Shown here: one piece after another, positions 1 through 10,912 of the stretch | How positions within the stretch are numbered: position 1 is the stretch's first letter | Layout: the number at the start of each line of letters is the position of its first letter | DNA from: Isoetes taiwanensis | Lineage: Eukaryota; Streptophyta; Lycopodiopsida; Isoetales; Isoetaceae | Assembly: GCA_021234155.1 (NCBI GenBank) | Contig: JAJEKV010000024.1 | Location: 12,748,913-12,812,912 of the forward strand | DNA: 64,000 nt | Direction of reading: 5' to 3' | Program-made: the position numbers and the translations under genes | The notes under the pieces: model-generated | What the model was told of the DNA's origin: nothing | The model's database searches: none | The model's input: the letters and a program-made list of their open reading frames with translations, nothing else

Positions 1-244
1 TCTTTTTTAAACACCATTTTAGCCTCTCTCCCCTAATTTCACCCTAAACCCTCTTTCTCTTGATCTCCAGCTTGAGTTAAACAATTTTCCTAACCGTAAG
101 ATATGGCACGCACCAAGTGCATTGTGAGGAAAGTAAGGAGCCCCAGGAAGAGGCCCAGCATGGCAGAACTAGCTGCTGGTAGTGGCAAGAAGATTCCTGA
201 GCACTTGAGGCCGAGGCAGGGCGAGGGAGATGAACCCAGCATGT

Positions 245-904
245 TGTTGGAATATTAATGTCACAATGGTTATATAATCATATGCAACACATGGCGCATG
301 GCTATTAATCTGGCCGACAAAACCAGGATATTTATACAGAACAGCGATGGCAAACATGTCTGCAGAATTGGATTGATCACTGTGTGATCAGAATCAGCCA
401 CAATTGCGTTGTATCAGATTAGATTTCCTAGTGTTCCTGGTTTTTTTTGAAGATTATCTGTAATCGGCCTGTATATGCTTTACTTTCTGAGTATTTTCTT
501 GCCCGGGCTTTTCTAGCTCGGATTTCTTATCAGCGGTGAATCGCCCTTTGCTTATGCTGCAAGCCCGCATTCTTCATCAGCAGAGAATCATCATTTGCTT
601 GTGTTGTCAGCCCGGAGTCTTTACCAACAGAGAATCACAATTTGCTTATTCTGCCCAGGCTTTTCTAGCCAGGATCTTTCAACAACGGTGGATCACCCTT
701 AGCTTATGTTTCTCACGGATTCATGCTTTGCTTATGTTCTCTGTCGTTTCTAGATTCTGTGAATTGCTGATTACATATCCAAACAATAGCCTACTGTATT
801 ATTTCTGTTATCTGAATCAGAAAGGTCATTTGTGGTTACTCTGTATTGTTCCTGTTATCTAAAGCAGGAGATTGTTGGTGTTACTGTCGCTGGTAAATCC
901 TTCA
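245..904 (+). repeat. Copia-1 5' LTR
   Basis: 660 bp, starts TGTTGG and ends CCTTCA. It matches 5,099-5,757 nearly end to end. The ORF-like stretches inside (for example 536-862) are repeated in both LTRs and are not genes. Confidence 0.92.
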
Positions 905-905
905 G

Positions 906-917
906 TGGTATCAGAGC
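906..917 (+). other. Copia-1 primer binding site
   Basis: TGGTATCAGAGC, one base after the LTR end. This is the usual plant retrotransposon PBS complementary to the 3' end of initiator tRNA-Met. Confidence 0.9.
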
Positions 918-930
918 CAGAGCCAGTAGG

Positions 931-2523
931 ATGACCACTCGTTTCGGAGCATCTTTGCTCAATGCTGTCGAAGTTTATAATGGTGGATCTGGCTTTCAAG
1001 TATGGAAAGCCAAGATCAAAAGAGTTCTCAAATCAGAAGGGGTTTGGGATATTGTGAAGCCGCCAAAAGGAGCAGACAAATTGCAAGAGGCGATGGCAAG
1101 GCTTGAAAAGCTGACCTTAAGTGATGAAGGAGTCAAGAAGGAGAAAGATAAGTCAAAAGGCAAAGCTGGAACATCTGATACAGCAGGAGCTGCTTCAGCA
1201 AAGATTAACGAGGCAAAAGGTATTATCTGTAGCAAGGTAGGTTCTAGTATTTTGCTGAAATTGCAAGAGCTTTCTCCACAAGATATGTGGTTATATCTTC
1301 TGAAAAATTATGAAAGTAAATCATCGTCACAAATTGATGTATTGGAAAAAGAGTTAAGACGTCTAAAATATCGTGAAGGTGATAATCTAGAAGTTTTCTT
1401 TCAAACTTTGGATATGATATTATTTGATCTAAAAGCTGTTGGTGCTGTGTTCTCAAAAGAAGCTGAGTTACTAGCTATTTCAAGAGCTTTTTCTGATTAT
1501 GAACAAATAGCAATTTTGATAAGAAATGTAGCAAGAAATCGTGAAGAGGCAGAGAGAATTGCTCGCACAGAGATCGAGCAGAAAAGAGTTGTAAAGGATG
1601 AGAATGAAGGGGCCGAGGTCTTATATGCTAGTCGATCTCAAGGACGTGGAGGTAAGGAAAGAAAAATTGGCCCCTGCGTTGTCTGCAATGAATTTGGTCA
1701 TGTGAAAGTTAATTGCCCGAATTTAACTAAAGAGATTTTTTGTTATAATTGTGGTGGGAGGGGGCATATGTCATCTAAATGCTCTAGTCCAAAGAATCAA
1801 GGAAGAAGAGGAGAAGGCACACGTGGAACTGTAAGAGGAAGAGGTAAGAGTAAATCTAGTGCTGTGAATATGGCTGTTAAAGCAGATGCGGAAGAAGAAG
1901 ATGTTGAGGTAATTCATAAGTCTTTTCTTGCTATTAAACGTGATACACGTGCTAACTCTCTTGTAATAGATAGTGGCGCTGAGCGATCCGTAGTCTGCTC
2001 TTCAGAAATGCTTACAGGTTGCTCAGGAATTGGAACGAGGCATATTCAATTGGGCAATGGAAATTTGCAACAAGTTGAAGGAGTGGGTTTGTTGGAGTTA
2101 TTTGATCTTAATGGAAAACCTGTAAGCTTAAAAGATGTATTATGTGTGCCAAATTTGATCAGAAATTTGATCTCGATTAGTCAGTTAGTAGATTTGGGAT
2201 ATAGAGTGGTATTTGACAAGGAAGTATGTCAAATATTGCATAATAATGAACTTGTGTTTCTAGCAAAAAGAAATGGAGATCTATTTGAATTAAACAAAGA
2301 TGAGGTGATTAGTATGAATGCAGCAATGCGTCCATCAGTTATGTTATGGCATGAAAGGTTAGCTCATACACACATGAAGAATGTTGAACTTATGGCCAAA
2401 AAGGGGTTAATAGATTGCTCAATAGAGAAACATCAGTTTATTTGTCATGGATGCATGCTAGGAAAGCATACAAGAATATCTTTTAAGAAAGTAGGCAGCA
2501 TGCAAGTGATTTGCTTGAATTAG
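931..2523 (+). pseudogene. Copia-1 gag, protease and integrase N-terminus
   Basis: The start at 931 (MTTRFGASLLNAVEVYNGG) is chosen because it is the first ATG after the PBS; the frame is open further upstream only through LTR sequence. Gag contains the plant copia gag core and two CCHC knuckles: CVVCNEFGHVKVNC near 1,677 and CYNCGGRGHMSSKC near 1,741. The aspartic protease site is VIDSGAERSVV near 1,966. A GAG-pre-integrase zinc segment follows, with WHERLAH and then CHGCMLGK. The frame ends at a TAG (2,521-2,523) caused by a frameshift near 2,490; integrase continues in another frame. Confidence 0.88.
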
Positions 2524-3485
2524 TGCATACAGATCTTTGCGGACCTATGAATATTAGGAGTGCAAGTGGAAAAAGGTACTATATTTCGTTCATTGATGAT
2601 TACAGTAGAAGGGCCAAATGCTATTTTTTAACTGAAAAAAGGCAAGCGTTAGATGCATTCAAACAGTTTACAACAGAAGTTGAATGTGAAACTGGCAGAA
2701 AAATTAAATGTATAAGATCGGACAGGGGCGGAGAGTACTTGTCAAAAAGGTTTAAAAGTTTTTGCTTAGAAAAGGGAATCAAAAGGCAGCTTACCTGCAG
2801 ATACAGTCCTCAGCAAAATGGAGTTGCAGAACGCAAAAATAGAACAGTATTAGATGCTGCAAGAGCAATGCTAAAACATGCTAAACTACCTAATTATCTA
2901 TGGGCAGAAGCAGTTAAAACAGCATTCTATATTCAAAATAGATTGCCTTCTGTTAGCATAAATGGTAGCATTCCCGAAGAAGTATGGACAGGCAGGCGAC
3001 AAGATTATGATAAATTCAAAGCATATGGATGTCTAACTTATGTTCATGTTCCAGAAGAAGTATGGACAAAGCTTGAGGATCGAGCAACAGAGGCATTTCT
3101 TGTTGGCTACGATGAAGAAGCGAAGAGTTATCAACTGTACAATCCAGACTCCAAGAAGGTATATATTAGCAGAGATGTGACATTTGATGAGTCAGTCTTG
3201 TACAAAGGTAGAAGAATTATAAAAGATGCTAAGAGTACGAAAGATAAGGAGGAAAATATAAATAAAGTAAAGCTTGAAACTGCTATAGATATAGATGATG
3301 ATAATGGAACTGAAGTTCTAGATAATGGCCAGACAGTAGAAACACAGATAGTCGATGAGATACCCATAGTTGACTCTCAACTTCCTAAGAAACGCAAAAG
3401 TGAAGTTGAACGTTTAAAAGAAAATTTGCAAGTAGACGAAGATTTGTATGGAAGACAAGAGTCAGGTAAAAGTAGACGTTTATAA
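2511..3485 (+). pseudogene. Copia-1 integrase catalytic region
   Basis: Begins LELVHTDLCGPM, the first catalytic Asp region of copia integrases. SDRGGEYLS carries the second Asp, and QQNGVAERKNRT carries the catalytic Glu. A copia integrase C-terminal part follows (YDKFKAYGCLTYVHVP) and then an acidic linker. The frame stops at 3,483-3,485 ahead of RT, so the polyprotein is broken here. Confidence 0.88.
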
Positions 3486-3589
3486 GTAGTTTTTCTGTCA
3501 GATGATAGTGTTCCCGCAATAATGGCATTATTTGAGTGTGGTATACCTAATAATTTTGATGAAGCAGTTAGTGCAGATGGAAGCATGCA

Positions 3590-4434
3590 ATGGACAATGA
3601 GATGCAGTCATTTATTGATAATAAAACCTATGAGCTAGTAAAGCGTCCTGAAGGAAAGAATATAGTTGGGAACAAGTGGGTTTTTAAAATTAAAAGGGGG
3701 TCAGACGGGAGCTTGCAAAAATATAAAGCCAGACTTGTTGCACAGGGTTTCTCTCAGAAGAAAGGTATAGATTATAAGGAAACGTTCTCTCCTATTGTTA
3801 AACTAACCAGTTTAAGAGCTATTTTAGCATATGCAAATGCAGAGAATCTTGAATTACATCATATGGATGTGAGCAGGGCATTCTTGAATGCAGATATTGA
3901 GGAGGAAATTTACATGAAGCAAGCTCCACGGTATGAGCAAGGGGAAGACATGGTATGGAAGTTAAAAAAGGCAGTTTATGGTTTGAGACAAGCTCCGAGA
4001 CAGTGGTATGTATGCATAGACAATTATCTAAAGGCGGTCTTGAAAAACTAAAATCTAATGGCAATCTTTATATTTTTCGCGATCATGATAATTTCTGCAT
4101 ACTAGCTCTCTACGTAGATGATTGTATAATGGCATCAAATAATATGGACTGCTTAAATCATTGCAAAAAAGTGTTACAAGAGAAATTTAAAATGACAGAT
4201 CTAGGTGAACTTAAACTATTTCTTGGTCTAGAAGTACATAGAGACAGAGAAGCTAAAAGGATGACTCTTACACAGACTAAGAACATTCAGGGCATTCTGG
4301 AAAGATTTAGTATGGCTGCATGTAATCCGGTTAAAATGCCCATGGTAGTTGGTGCAAAATTAAGTAATGAAATGTGCCCAAAAACAGCTTCAGAGAAAGA
4401 GACTATATGGAAAAGGTACCGTACAAAGAGCTAA
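3590..4434 (+). pseudogene. Copia-1 reverse transcriptase
   Basis: Copia-type RT starting with NKWVFKIKRGSDG and KARLVAQGFSQKKGIDY. HHMDVSRAFLNADIEEEIYM holds the first catalytic Asp, and ALYVDDCIMAS near 4,104 is the YVDD active site. A frameshift near 4,040 separates the two halves (frame ending at 4,051 and frame running to 4,434). Confidence 0.88.
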
Positions 4435-5090
4435 TTGGTTGTTTACTTTATGTGGCAAACTGTACGCGTCCTGACACTGCATATGCAGTTAATTTCCTAA
4501 GTCGCTTTGCAAATAATCCAGGACAGGCACACTGGCTAGCAGCAAAAAGAGTTCTTAGATATTTGAAAGGAATACTTGATCATAGACTAGAATATAAATG
4601 GGAGCAGGAAACATGCATAACTCTAAAAGCATATGCAGATGCAGATTGGGCAGGAGATGCAGATTCTAGAAAATCCACCTCAGGTTATGTTGCTTTGTTA
4701 GGAGGAGCAGCTATATCTTGGAGAAGTAAAAAACAATCCTCGGTTGCCATGTCCGCAACGGAAGCAGAGTATGTTGCAGTATCCCTTGTAGCTAAAGAAG
4801 TTGTATGGTTAAAAGGATTATTGGAAGAACTAGGGATAATACAGGATAATCCAGTGCAGTTATATAGTGACAGCATGAGTTGCATAGCAATGATAAAAAA
4901 TCCTATAATGCACGAAAGAACGAAACATTTTGAGCTACATATGCATTTTATCAGAGATTTAGTTCAAAAAGGATTGACACAGATAATATATGTGTCAACT
5001 GATCATCAAATCGCGGATTTGCTCACTAAGGCTTTGAGAGAAGAAAAATGTAACAAGCACAAGCTTGAAATTGACATCAATGTGACATGA
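4374..5090 (+). pseudogene. Copia-1 RNase H
   Basis: Continues from RT after a frameshift. KELIGCLLYVANCTRPDTAYAV is the RT connection; AYADADWAGDADSRKSTSGY, SATEAEYVA and YSDSMSCIAM carry the RNase H Asp and Glu residues; DHQIADLLTKAL is the usual copia C-terminus. TGA at 5,088-5,090, just before the purine tract. Confidence 0.88.
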
Positions 5091-5757
5091 AGAAGGAATG
5101 GCGGAATATTAATGTCACAATGGTTATATAATCATATGCAACACGTGGCGCATGGCTATTAATCTGACCAACAAAACCAGGATATTTATACAGAACAACG
5201 ATGGCAAACATGTCTGCAGAATCGGATTGATCATTGTGTGATCGGAATCAGCCACAATTGCGTTGTATCAGATCGGATTTCCTAGTGTTCCTGGTTTTTT
5301 TGAAGATTATCTGTAATCGGCCTGTATATGCTTTACTTTCTGAGTATTTTCTTGCTCGAGCTTTTCTAGCTCGGATTTCTTATCCGCGGCGAATCGCCCT
5401 TTGCTTATGCTGCAAGCCCGGATTCTTCATCAGCAGAGAATCATCATTTGCTTGTGCTGTCAGCCCGGAGTCTTTACCAACAGAGAATCACAGTTTGCTT
5501 ATTCTGCCCAGGCTTTTCTAGCTAGGATCTTTCAACAGCGGTGGATCACCCTTAGCTTATGTTTCTCACGGATTCATGCTTTTCTTATGTTCTCTGTCAT
5601 TTCCAGATTCTGTGAATTGCTGATTACATATCCAAACAATAGCCTATTGTATTATTTCTGTTATCTGAATCAAAAAGGTCATTTGTGGTTACTCTGTATT
5701 GTTCCTGTTATCTAAAGCAGGAGATTGTTGATGTTACTGTCGCTGGTAAATCCTTCA
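5091..5757 (+). repeat. Copia-1 polypurine tract and 3' LTR
   Basis: AGAAGGAA (5,091-5,098) is the purine tract. The 3' LTR runs from 5,099 to 5,757, ends CCTTCA and is followed by TSD CATGT. Confidence 0.9.
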
Positions 5758-6729
5758 CATGTCGGACTCCATAGATGAGACCTATCGCACCACGGACGAG
5801 CGAGTCCTAAGCAGTTTGTCCGAGGGGACTTAACACACGGACAAGACCTTCGGCAGGGGTACACTATCCTGGAGTCAAGGGAGGCCCCAGTAGCAGCAGG
5901 AGCAACAAGAAGACCAACAGTAGCAGCAGATGGAGAGGCCACCAAGGAAGAGGAAGGAAAAGGAGAAGGTAAGGGAATGGGAGGAGGAAAGGGAGGAGAG
6001 AGAAAGAAAGAAAGGAGAGGCAAAGAGAGAGGAGAACGAAGCAAAGGAAGGACAGGCCAATGGGGACTAAACTTCACTCGATGGAGAGGAGGAGGACGAG
6101 GAGCAAGATGAAGAGGAGGTCGAGGGAGGAGAAGGAGAAGAAGAGCACGAAGAAGTGGGGGAGACCTCAAACCCTGATGCAAGACCACCTTGCCCGAAGT
6201 GGCTCAAGCCACTGAAGGTAACGAAGAAGCAGAATGTGGGAGAGACCCTTCAAGCTCAAGCATGATCTTGAGTTTGAGAGGAAGAAGGCAGCCTTTAAGG
6301 TCTACTTTTAGAGATGGACATGCTACAACAACTGGTATTGTAAGTAGAACGTTCAAAAGTTCGTGAAGGGTGGCAGGCCGAAGAATCAACCAAAGCCCCC
6401 ACCACCTCAGCCAGTACACCAAAGAGGATCCACCACGGACTCAACTCCAAGCACACCAGAGTCTTTCGAGAGACTGGGCACTTCTAGTAGTGCACTAATG
6501 TCTTGATTCGAAGGCGTTGTTCGAGCAGCTCTTCTGAGAGATTATGCAGGAGTTCAAGATGGACTATCGGATCACATCTCTGACAATCCGATCCTTACAC
6601 GAAGCAGCTGAAGCAGAGCTGGTGCAGCTCTTCGAGGAGGGCAATTTGTGTGCAACTCATGCCAAGAGAGTTATAGTAATGCCCAAGGACCTACACTTAG
6701 CTCGAAAAATTGGAAAAGATAAAATTTAG

Positions 6730-7014
6730 ATTTTTTTTTTTTGTATAAATTTTTGGACTCTGGATTTATTAAAACTTTTTATTAATGTAATGAGTTCATT
6801 TTTTTTTAAATGTCAAATTAGGTTTCTTGCCTTGTTTTAGCTATATTAGCACATCAAAATAACTAGATTGGATATCTATAGCTCCTAGAACATAGATATT
6901 TTCGAGCAGGCAGTTTTGGCACGGAAACATAGGCAACCCCAGTCTACATAAGGGGACCCCGTTTGACTATTTTTCTCAATCTTCTCAAACCATTTTTTGC
7001 CTCAGTCTCTGCCA
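6730..7014 (+). other. Spacer between the two cargo genes of copy A
   Basis: AT-rich 3' flank of the H3-like gene, followed by the leader of the second cargo gene. It is shorter than the matching spacer in copy B and contains none of the 67-bp palindromes found there. No gene seen. Confidence 0.5.
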
Positions 7015-7908
7015 ATAGCTCCTACCAACTTCATCGAATGGTACAACATCATCAACCATATCAGCAAGGTGCCGATCAAGGAGGCTTTTCAAGTGTTCGA
7101 TCACCTCTTCGATCTTCATGCAACCTTCACGAGGATGCCCTACTACATCGACATCATATGCTAGTATGTCAGCAAATCTTACCTTGGAAAGTCAGCCTTC
7201 TGCCAAGGGGAGGGAAATGGTTTCCCTAGAGTCACTGGTCATCTTAGGTGGGGGTGCAAGAGTCAAGAGCTAGATCTGGGATCGGAGGAGGAACATGCCA
7301 AATTATATGAGTTGCAAGGCCCATAGGCACAGTTATGTCTCAACACACACAGCCTTGGCCATATTCATGCACTTCAAGGCCATCAATAAATTGGGAGAGC
7401 CTTCCATACAGTTCTTGGATCTAGCACCCGTGAAAACAAGGGTGAATCAGCGCCTCATCCAGCAGCTCCACCCCACCAAATACGTCTACCATGGCACATC
7501 TTCAAGAGCACCTCAGATCGAGGAAGGCTATGAAGAAGAGGAGGACCAAGATGAGGAAGAAGAGAGCAGGCCGGCAGAAAGAATGAGAAGGTAGATTGAG
7601 AAGCACAAAGAGGACGTTAGAAGAGCCAATGAACCACCCATAGGCATCACTATCTTGTCCCCGGTGGTTATCGAAGGGGAGGAGTATCTCTTTTCCAACG
7701 ACATCCTCCACTTACCATACTCCTTGGAGGAAGGGCTACGAATCAATGAGCTCATAGGTTGATTGCAGAAGGGCAGCAGAGGGACCTCATCGACTACACT
7801 TACCAGGAAATTCCACGAGAAGTAGCAAAATGGCACTCATACGTGGGGGAGACAATGTCGGATGTGGCAGCATATAAGTACATAAGGCAGGTATATCAGC
7901 AATGCTGA
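7015..7908 (+). pseudogene. Second cargo gene, copy A (broken)
   Basis: Frame-broken homologue of the ORF at 18,823. The start codon is ATA (7,015-7,017) where copy B has ATG. Matching landmarks are NFIEWY against DFGRWY, EAFQVFDH against DIFQVFGK, and TALAIFMHFKAINKLG against AALAIFLSHRAENPMG. A Glu/Asp-rich linker (7,519-7,565) and ANEPPIGITILSPVVIEGEE against APPLGLGITSPAPIIIDGEG also match. Similarity continues past a TGA to about 7,905 (RDLIDYTYQEIP against TDMDDFIVRVSNFP), so the original protein may have been longer than copy B's open frame. Function not recognised. The shared landmarks show this is a conserved protein of the element. Confidence 0.6.
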
Positions 7909-8044
7909 CCAATCATCTAGGAAGAAGAATTCCAGGCAATCTAAAGCACCTTTTACAAGTCAGGCAGAGGGTCAAGCATGAGTCACCCCGTCCGATCAAG
8001 CAGCGTACGGGAGAGGTCTCATATAAGCTTGGAGAATACAACCA

Positions 8045-8353
8045 CCATGCTTTTACGAGTCTGAGTCTGGGTAGGAGTTCATATATTTTATGATATGATG
8101 TTATCTTTGATGTATCTATGGTTGTATAGATGTACTACCCTTCGTGGTAGCTGTCTATGTTATATTATTGCCAGTGCTGACATTGTAGTATGCAACCGCT
8201 GTTATATGAGCCCATAAGGGACGGGCACGCAAAACATCTCCGTGTCTTCCTACCCATATCCTGGCTATCCCAAGAACGGGGCAGATGGAGGGCCCATGTG
8301 GCAGTTGATGCTGGATAGAGGATTTTCTGTGGAGTATACGGCGGGGCATCATA
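8045..8353 (+). repeat. 3' end of a diverged LTR of the histone element family
   Basis: Diverged match to the last part of the LTRs at 14,525-16,170 and 26,231-27,878. Shared landmarks in order are GAGTCTG, CCTTCG-GGT, TATGTTATAT, GGAGGGCCC, GTATACG, and an end resembling GGGGACGTCACA (here GGGGCATCATA). This ties copy A to the same LTR family. Borders are approximate. Confidence 0.55.
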
Positions 8354-8968
8354 TACTTTTGGGGAGCATCATAACATTGCTGCAAAATGTCCCAGCCCAA
8401 AGGATAAAGAATGTGGAAGGGGTAAGGGACGATATTCTAGAGGAAAAGGCAACTTTTTTGGAAAAAGAGGAGGATTTGCAGGGGTGCACATCACTCAAGA
8501 GAAAGCTGAAACTAATGACAAAGAAGAAAGAAATGATGATGAGGTAAATTGCATTTTTTCCTTGAATAATATTGAGACAAGAGCTAATAATCAAAATTCT
8601 GTGATTGTAGTTGATAATGGAGCTGAGAGATTAGTAGTAAGATCTCTAGACATGCTTAAGGATAAAAAATCAGCCCATTCAAGACACATACAAGTAGGAA
8701 ATGGAAACCTACAAGCTATTGAAGGATGTGGAATGTTGCAGCTGCTTGATCTTGATGGAAATATTGTCAATATTGAGAATTGTTGTGTGTACCAAGTTTG
8801 ATTAAGAATCTACTTTCAATTTGTCAGCTTGTGGATTTGGGATACAAAATCTTCTTTGAAAAGAAGTATGTAAGATATTCATGAATAATGAACAGAAGTT
8901 TTTAACAAATTGAGTTGGAAATCTATTTCAAATAGAAAATTTTCCTTTTGATGGAATTAATGCATTGA

Positions 8969-9713
8969 TTGTTGATGATATGGAAACATGGCATAGCAAA
9001 CGCTCATACACATCATAACAATGTGAAATTTATAGCAAAGAAAGGAGTTATTGAATGCAATGTGCAAGAACATCAACAATGCTTATGTGAAGGGTGCATG
9101 CTGGGTAAAATAGCTAGATTGCCATTCCCAAAGTCAAATAAAAAGGCTGAAGGAGCGCTAGACTTAGTGCAAACAAATTTGTGGTCCTCTGAATGCCAAA
9201 AGTAAAAGTGGAAAAAGATATTTTATATCTTTTATAGATAACTATAGTAGAAAGTGTAAAGTATACTGTCTATCATGAAAATCGCAGGCTCTTGAGGCCT
9301 TTAAACACTATGTGTCAGAAATGGAAAGGCAAACAAATAGAAAATTAAAAGGCATAAGATCTGATCGAGGAGGAGAATATTTATCAGAACAATTTAAGTT
9401 TTTTTGTATCTCAAATGGAATTAGAAGACAATTAACTTATAGATATACACCACAACAGACTGCTAAACGAAAAAATCGAACCTTACTTGATGCAGTTAGA
9501 GCAATGTTGAAATTTTCAGGTCTGCCAAATTACTTGTGGGAGAAGGCCTTGAAAACAACGCTTTATGTGCAAAATAGGCTTCCATCTTCAAGATTGAGAG
9601 GTAATATACCAGAGTTATTGTGGTCAAAAGGAATGAACATTGATTATAATAACATGCTCAAAGCTTATGAATGTCTGGAATATATTCATATACTAAGGAA
9701 AATTGAGGAATAA
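8969..9713 (+). pseudogene. Copia-2 integrase fragments
   Basis: CEGCMLGKIARLPF (zinc segment of GAG-pre-integrase), then IRSDRGGEYLSEQ and YTPQQTAKRKNRTLL from the catalytic core. In the last segment the residues around the catalytic Glu are altered compared with copia-1's QQNGVAERKNRT. Several frameshifts between 9,205 and 9,312. Not functional. Confidence 0.75.
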
Positions 9714-10125
9714 ATTAGATAACAAGGCTGAAATAAGATACTTGGTAGGTTATGATGAGCAAAGCAAAGGATATAGAATGTTTGTGCCTCAACTCAACAG
9801 ATTGTTATAAGTAGGGATATTATTTTGATGACCAAACATTCTACAAAGACAGAGAACGAGTTAAGCTAGACAAGGAAAAATTGGTTGATGATAAACATAC
9901 AGGATTCAAACTTGAAGACAATGATGATACTATTTTCAGAAATTCAGAAACTGGGAATATGGAAAGAGAAAATGCAAGCACAAATAGAGATGATAATAAA
10001 GAAAGTGAAGAAAACATGACTATGGAGAGCTCAGGGGATAATATTGCTGAAAAAGCTCAACAAGGAAAAACAACTCACATGGCAAAATTAAGAGCTCTAT
10101 ACTAGACGAGAATGAATATGGCAGA

Positions 10126-10893
10126 TTGGCAAGTGGAAGAAGTAGAAGGCTGGAAAACATTGATATAGAACAAATACTTGCTATTCTAGAGGATCCCATT
10201 ATTCCCAGATACTATGATGAAGCCATGAATAGTAGTGAAAAGGAAAAATGGATTCAGGCAATGGAAGAAGAGATGAAATCATTTAAAGACACAGAGACAT
10301 TTGACACAGTAGAAAAACCTGAAAATATAAATATTGTGGGAAACAAATGGATTTATAGGATAAAGACTAACACTGATGGCATGAAGAGATTTAAAGCAAG
10401 ATTGGTGGCTCGGGATTTTTCTCAAAAGAAAGGAAAAGATTACTATGAGATCTTCTCTCCAGTGGTTAAATTAATAAGCCTGAGAGTATTAATGACAATT
10501 GCTAATGCATTAAACTTAGAATTGCACCATATGGACGTTAAAACAGATTATTTGGATGTTGAGCTAAAAAAAAATATATACATGAAGCAACCTGCAGGAT
10601 ATGAGCAAAATAATACCTTATTCTGGAAGCTAAGAAAGGCTATATATGGACTGGAGAAATCACCTCGAGAATGGTACCTGTGCATGAACAAGCTTTTACA
10701 AGAACAAGGATTTGAAAGACTGCAAAATGATGGAAACTTGTATAGGTATAAAGATGGAGAAAATTTATGTTTGATTGCTTTATATGTGGATGATTGTGTA
10801 ATGGTGCCAAATAATAAAAATTGCTTGGCTCACTGCAAAAGTACAATGAAAAACAGATTTGAAATGACAGATTTGGGAGAAAACATTTTTTGA
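10126..10893 (+). pseudogene. Copia-2 reverse transcriptase, N-terminal part
   Basis: NKWIYRIKTNTDG, KARLVARDFSQKKGKDY, HHMDVKTDYLDVELKK and ALYVDDCVMVP show a copia RT with the YVDD site. It runs to FEMTDLG and is then interrupted by LINE-a. The RNase H part follows at 12,743 and 28,281. Confidence 0.8.
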
Positions 10894-10912
10894 GAATTGA
10901 GGTATAGTAAGA

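Larger units (their letters stand above)
245..5757 (+). mobile_element. Copia-1, complete Ty1/copia LTR retrotransposon
   Basis: LTRs at 245-904 and 5,099-5,757 start TG and end CA and differ by a small number of substitutions, so the insertion is fairly young. They are flanked by identical 5-bp duplications CATGT (240-244 and 5,758-5,762). The PBS follows the 5' LTR and a purine tract precedes the 3' LTR. Order is gag, protease, integrase, RT, RNase H, as in Ty1/copia. At least three frameshifts or stops (near 2,490, 3,485 and 4,040) break the polyprotein, so this copy is not autonomous. It lands inside the H3-like frame of copy A. Confidence 0.93.
103..6729 (+). pseudogene. Giant histone H3-like gene, copy A, split by copia-1
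   Basis: The ATG at 103 opens MARTKCIVRK, which keeps Arg2, Thr3, Lys4, Arg8 and Lys9 of the mature H3 tail at their exact positions, followed by a basic and then an acidic stretch. At 244 the frame is broken by copia-1 (TSD CATGT) and resumes at 5,763 with acidic SDSIDETYRTTDERV. A long charged, frameshifted middle follows; a Pro-rich stretch near 6,380-6,410 matches one in copy B. The H3 fold ends the gene at 6,538-6,729. By hand count about 36 of 63 residues match plant H3 without gaps, including [20 protein letters not shown] and MPKDLHLAR. An in-frame TGA (6,535-6,537) sits where H3 has the Arg of its LVREI motif. The fold is closer to canonical H3 than copy B. No longer functional. Confidence 0.8.
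1..8353 (+). mobile_element. Histone-cargo LTR retroelement, copy A (old, partial)
   Basis: Decayed copy of the same family as the element at 14,525-27,878. Seen on the plus strand: an H3-like reading frame (103-6,729, split by copia-1), then the second cargo frame (about 7,015-7,908), then the 3' end of a related LTR (about 8,045-8,353). No gag or pol is visible between the second cargo frame and the LTR piece, so that part appears deleted. The 5' LTR would lie left of the window. The right edge coincides with the resumption of copia-2 in the middle of its zinc knuckle, so I infer that copy A inserted into copia-2. The left target-site duplication cannot be checked. Confidence 0.65.
8354..10912 (+). 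mobile_element. Copia-2, main body (gag end to RT)
   Basis: A second, older copia element, the outermost host of the nested insertions in 1-29 kb. It begins in the second half of a gag zinc knuckle (HHNIAAKCPSPKDK) directly after copy A's LTR. The protease site reads VDNGAERLVV (8,484-8,801 frame), then GAG-pre-integrase and integrase (8,969-9,713). Many stops and frameshifts. It is cut by LINE-a near 10,913, resumes at about 12,556-12,880, then 28,266-28,549 and 29,154-29,460. Confidence 0.75.

Noticed and set aside
536-862. ORF of 108 aa in copia LTR
   Set aside because: Lies wholly inside the LTR, recurs in the other LTR, and has no motif.
5712-6188. 158-aa minus-strand ORF
   Set aside because: Leu/Pro/Ser-rich antisense shadow of the Lys/Glu-rich purine tract of the broken H3-like gene.
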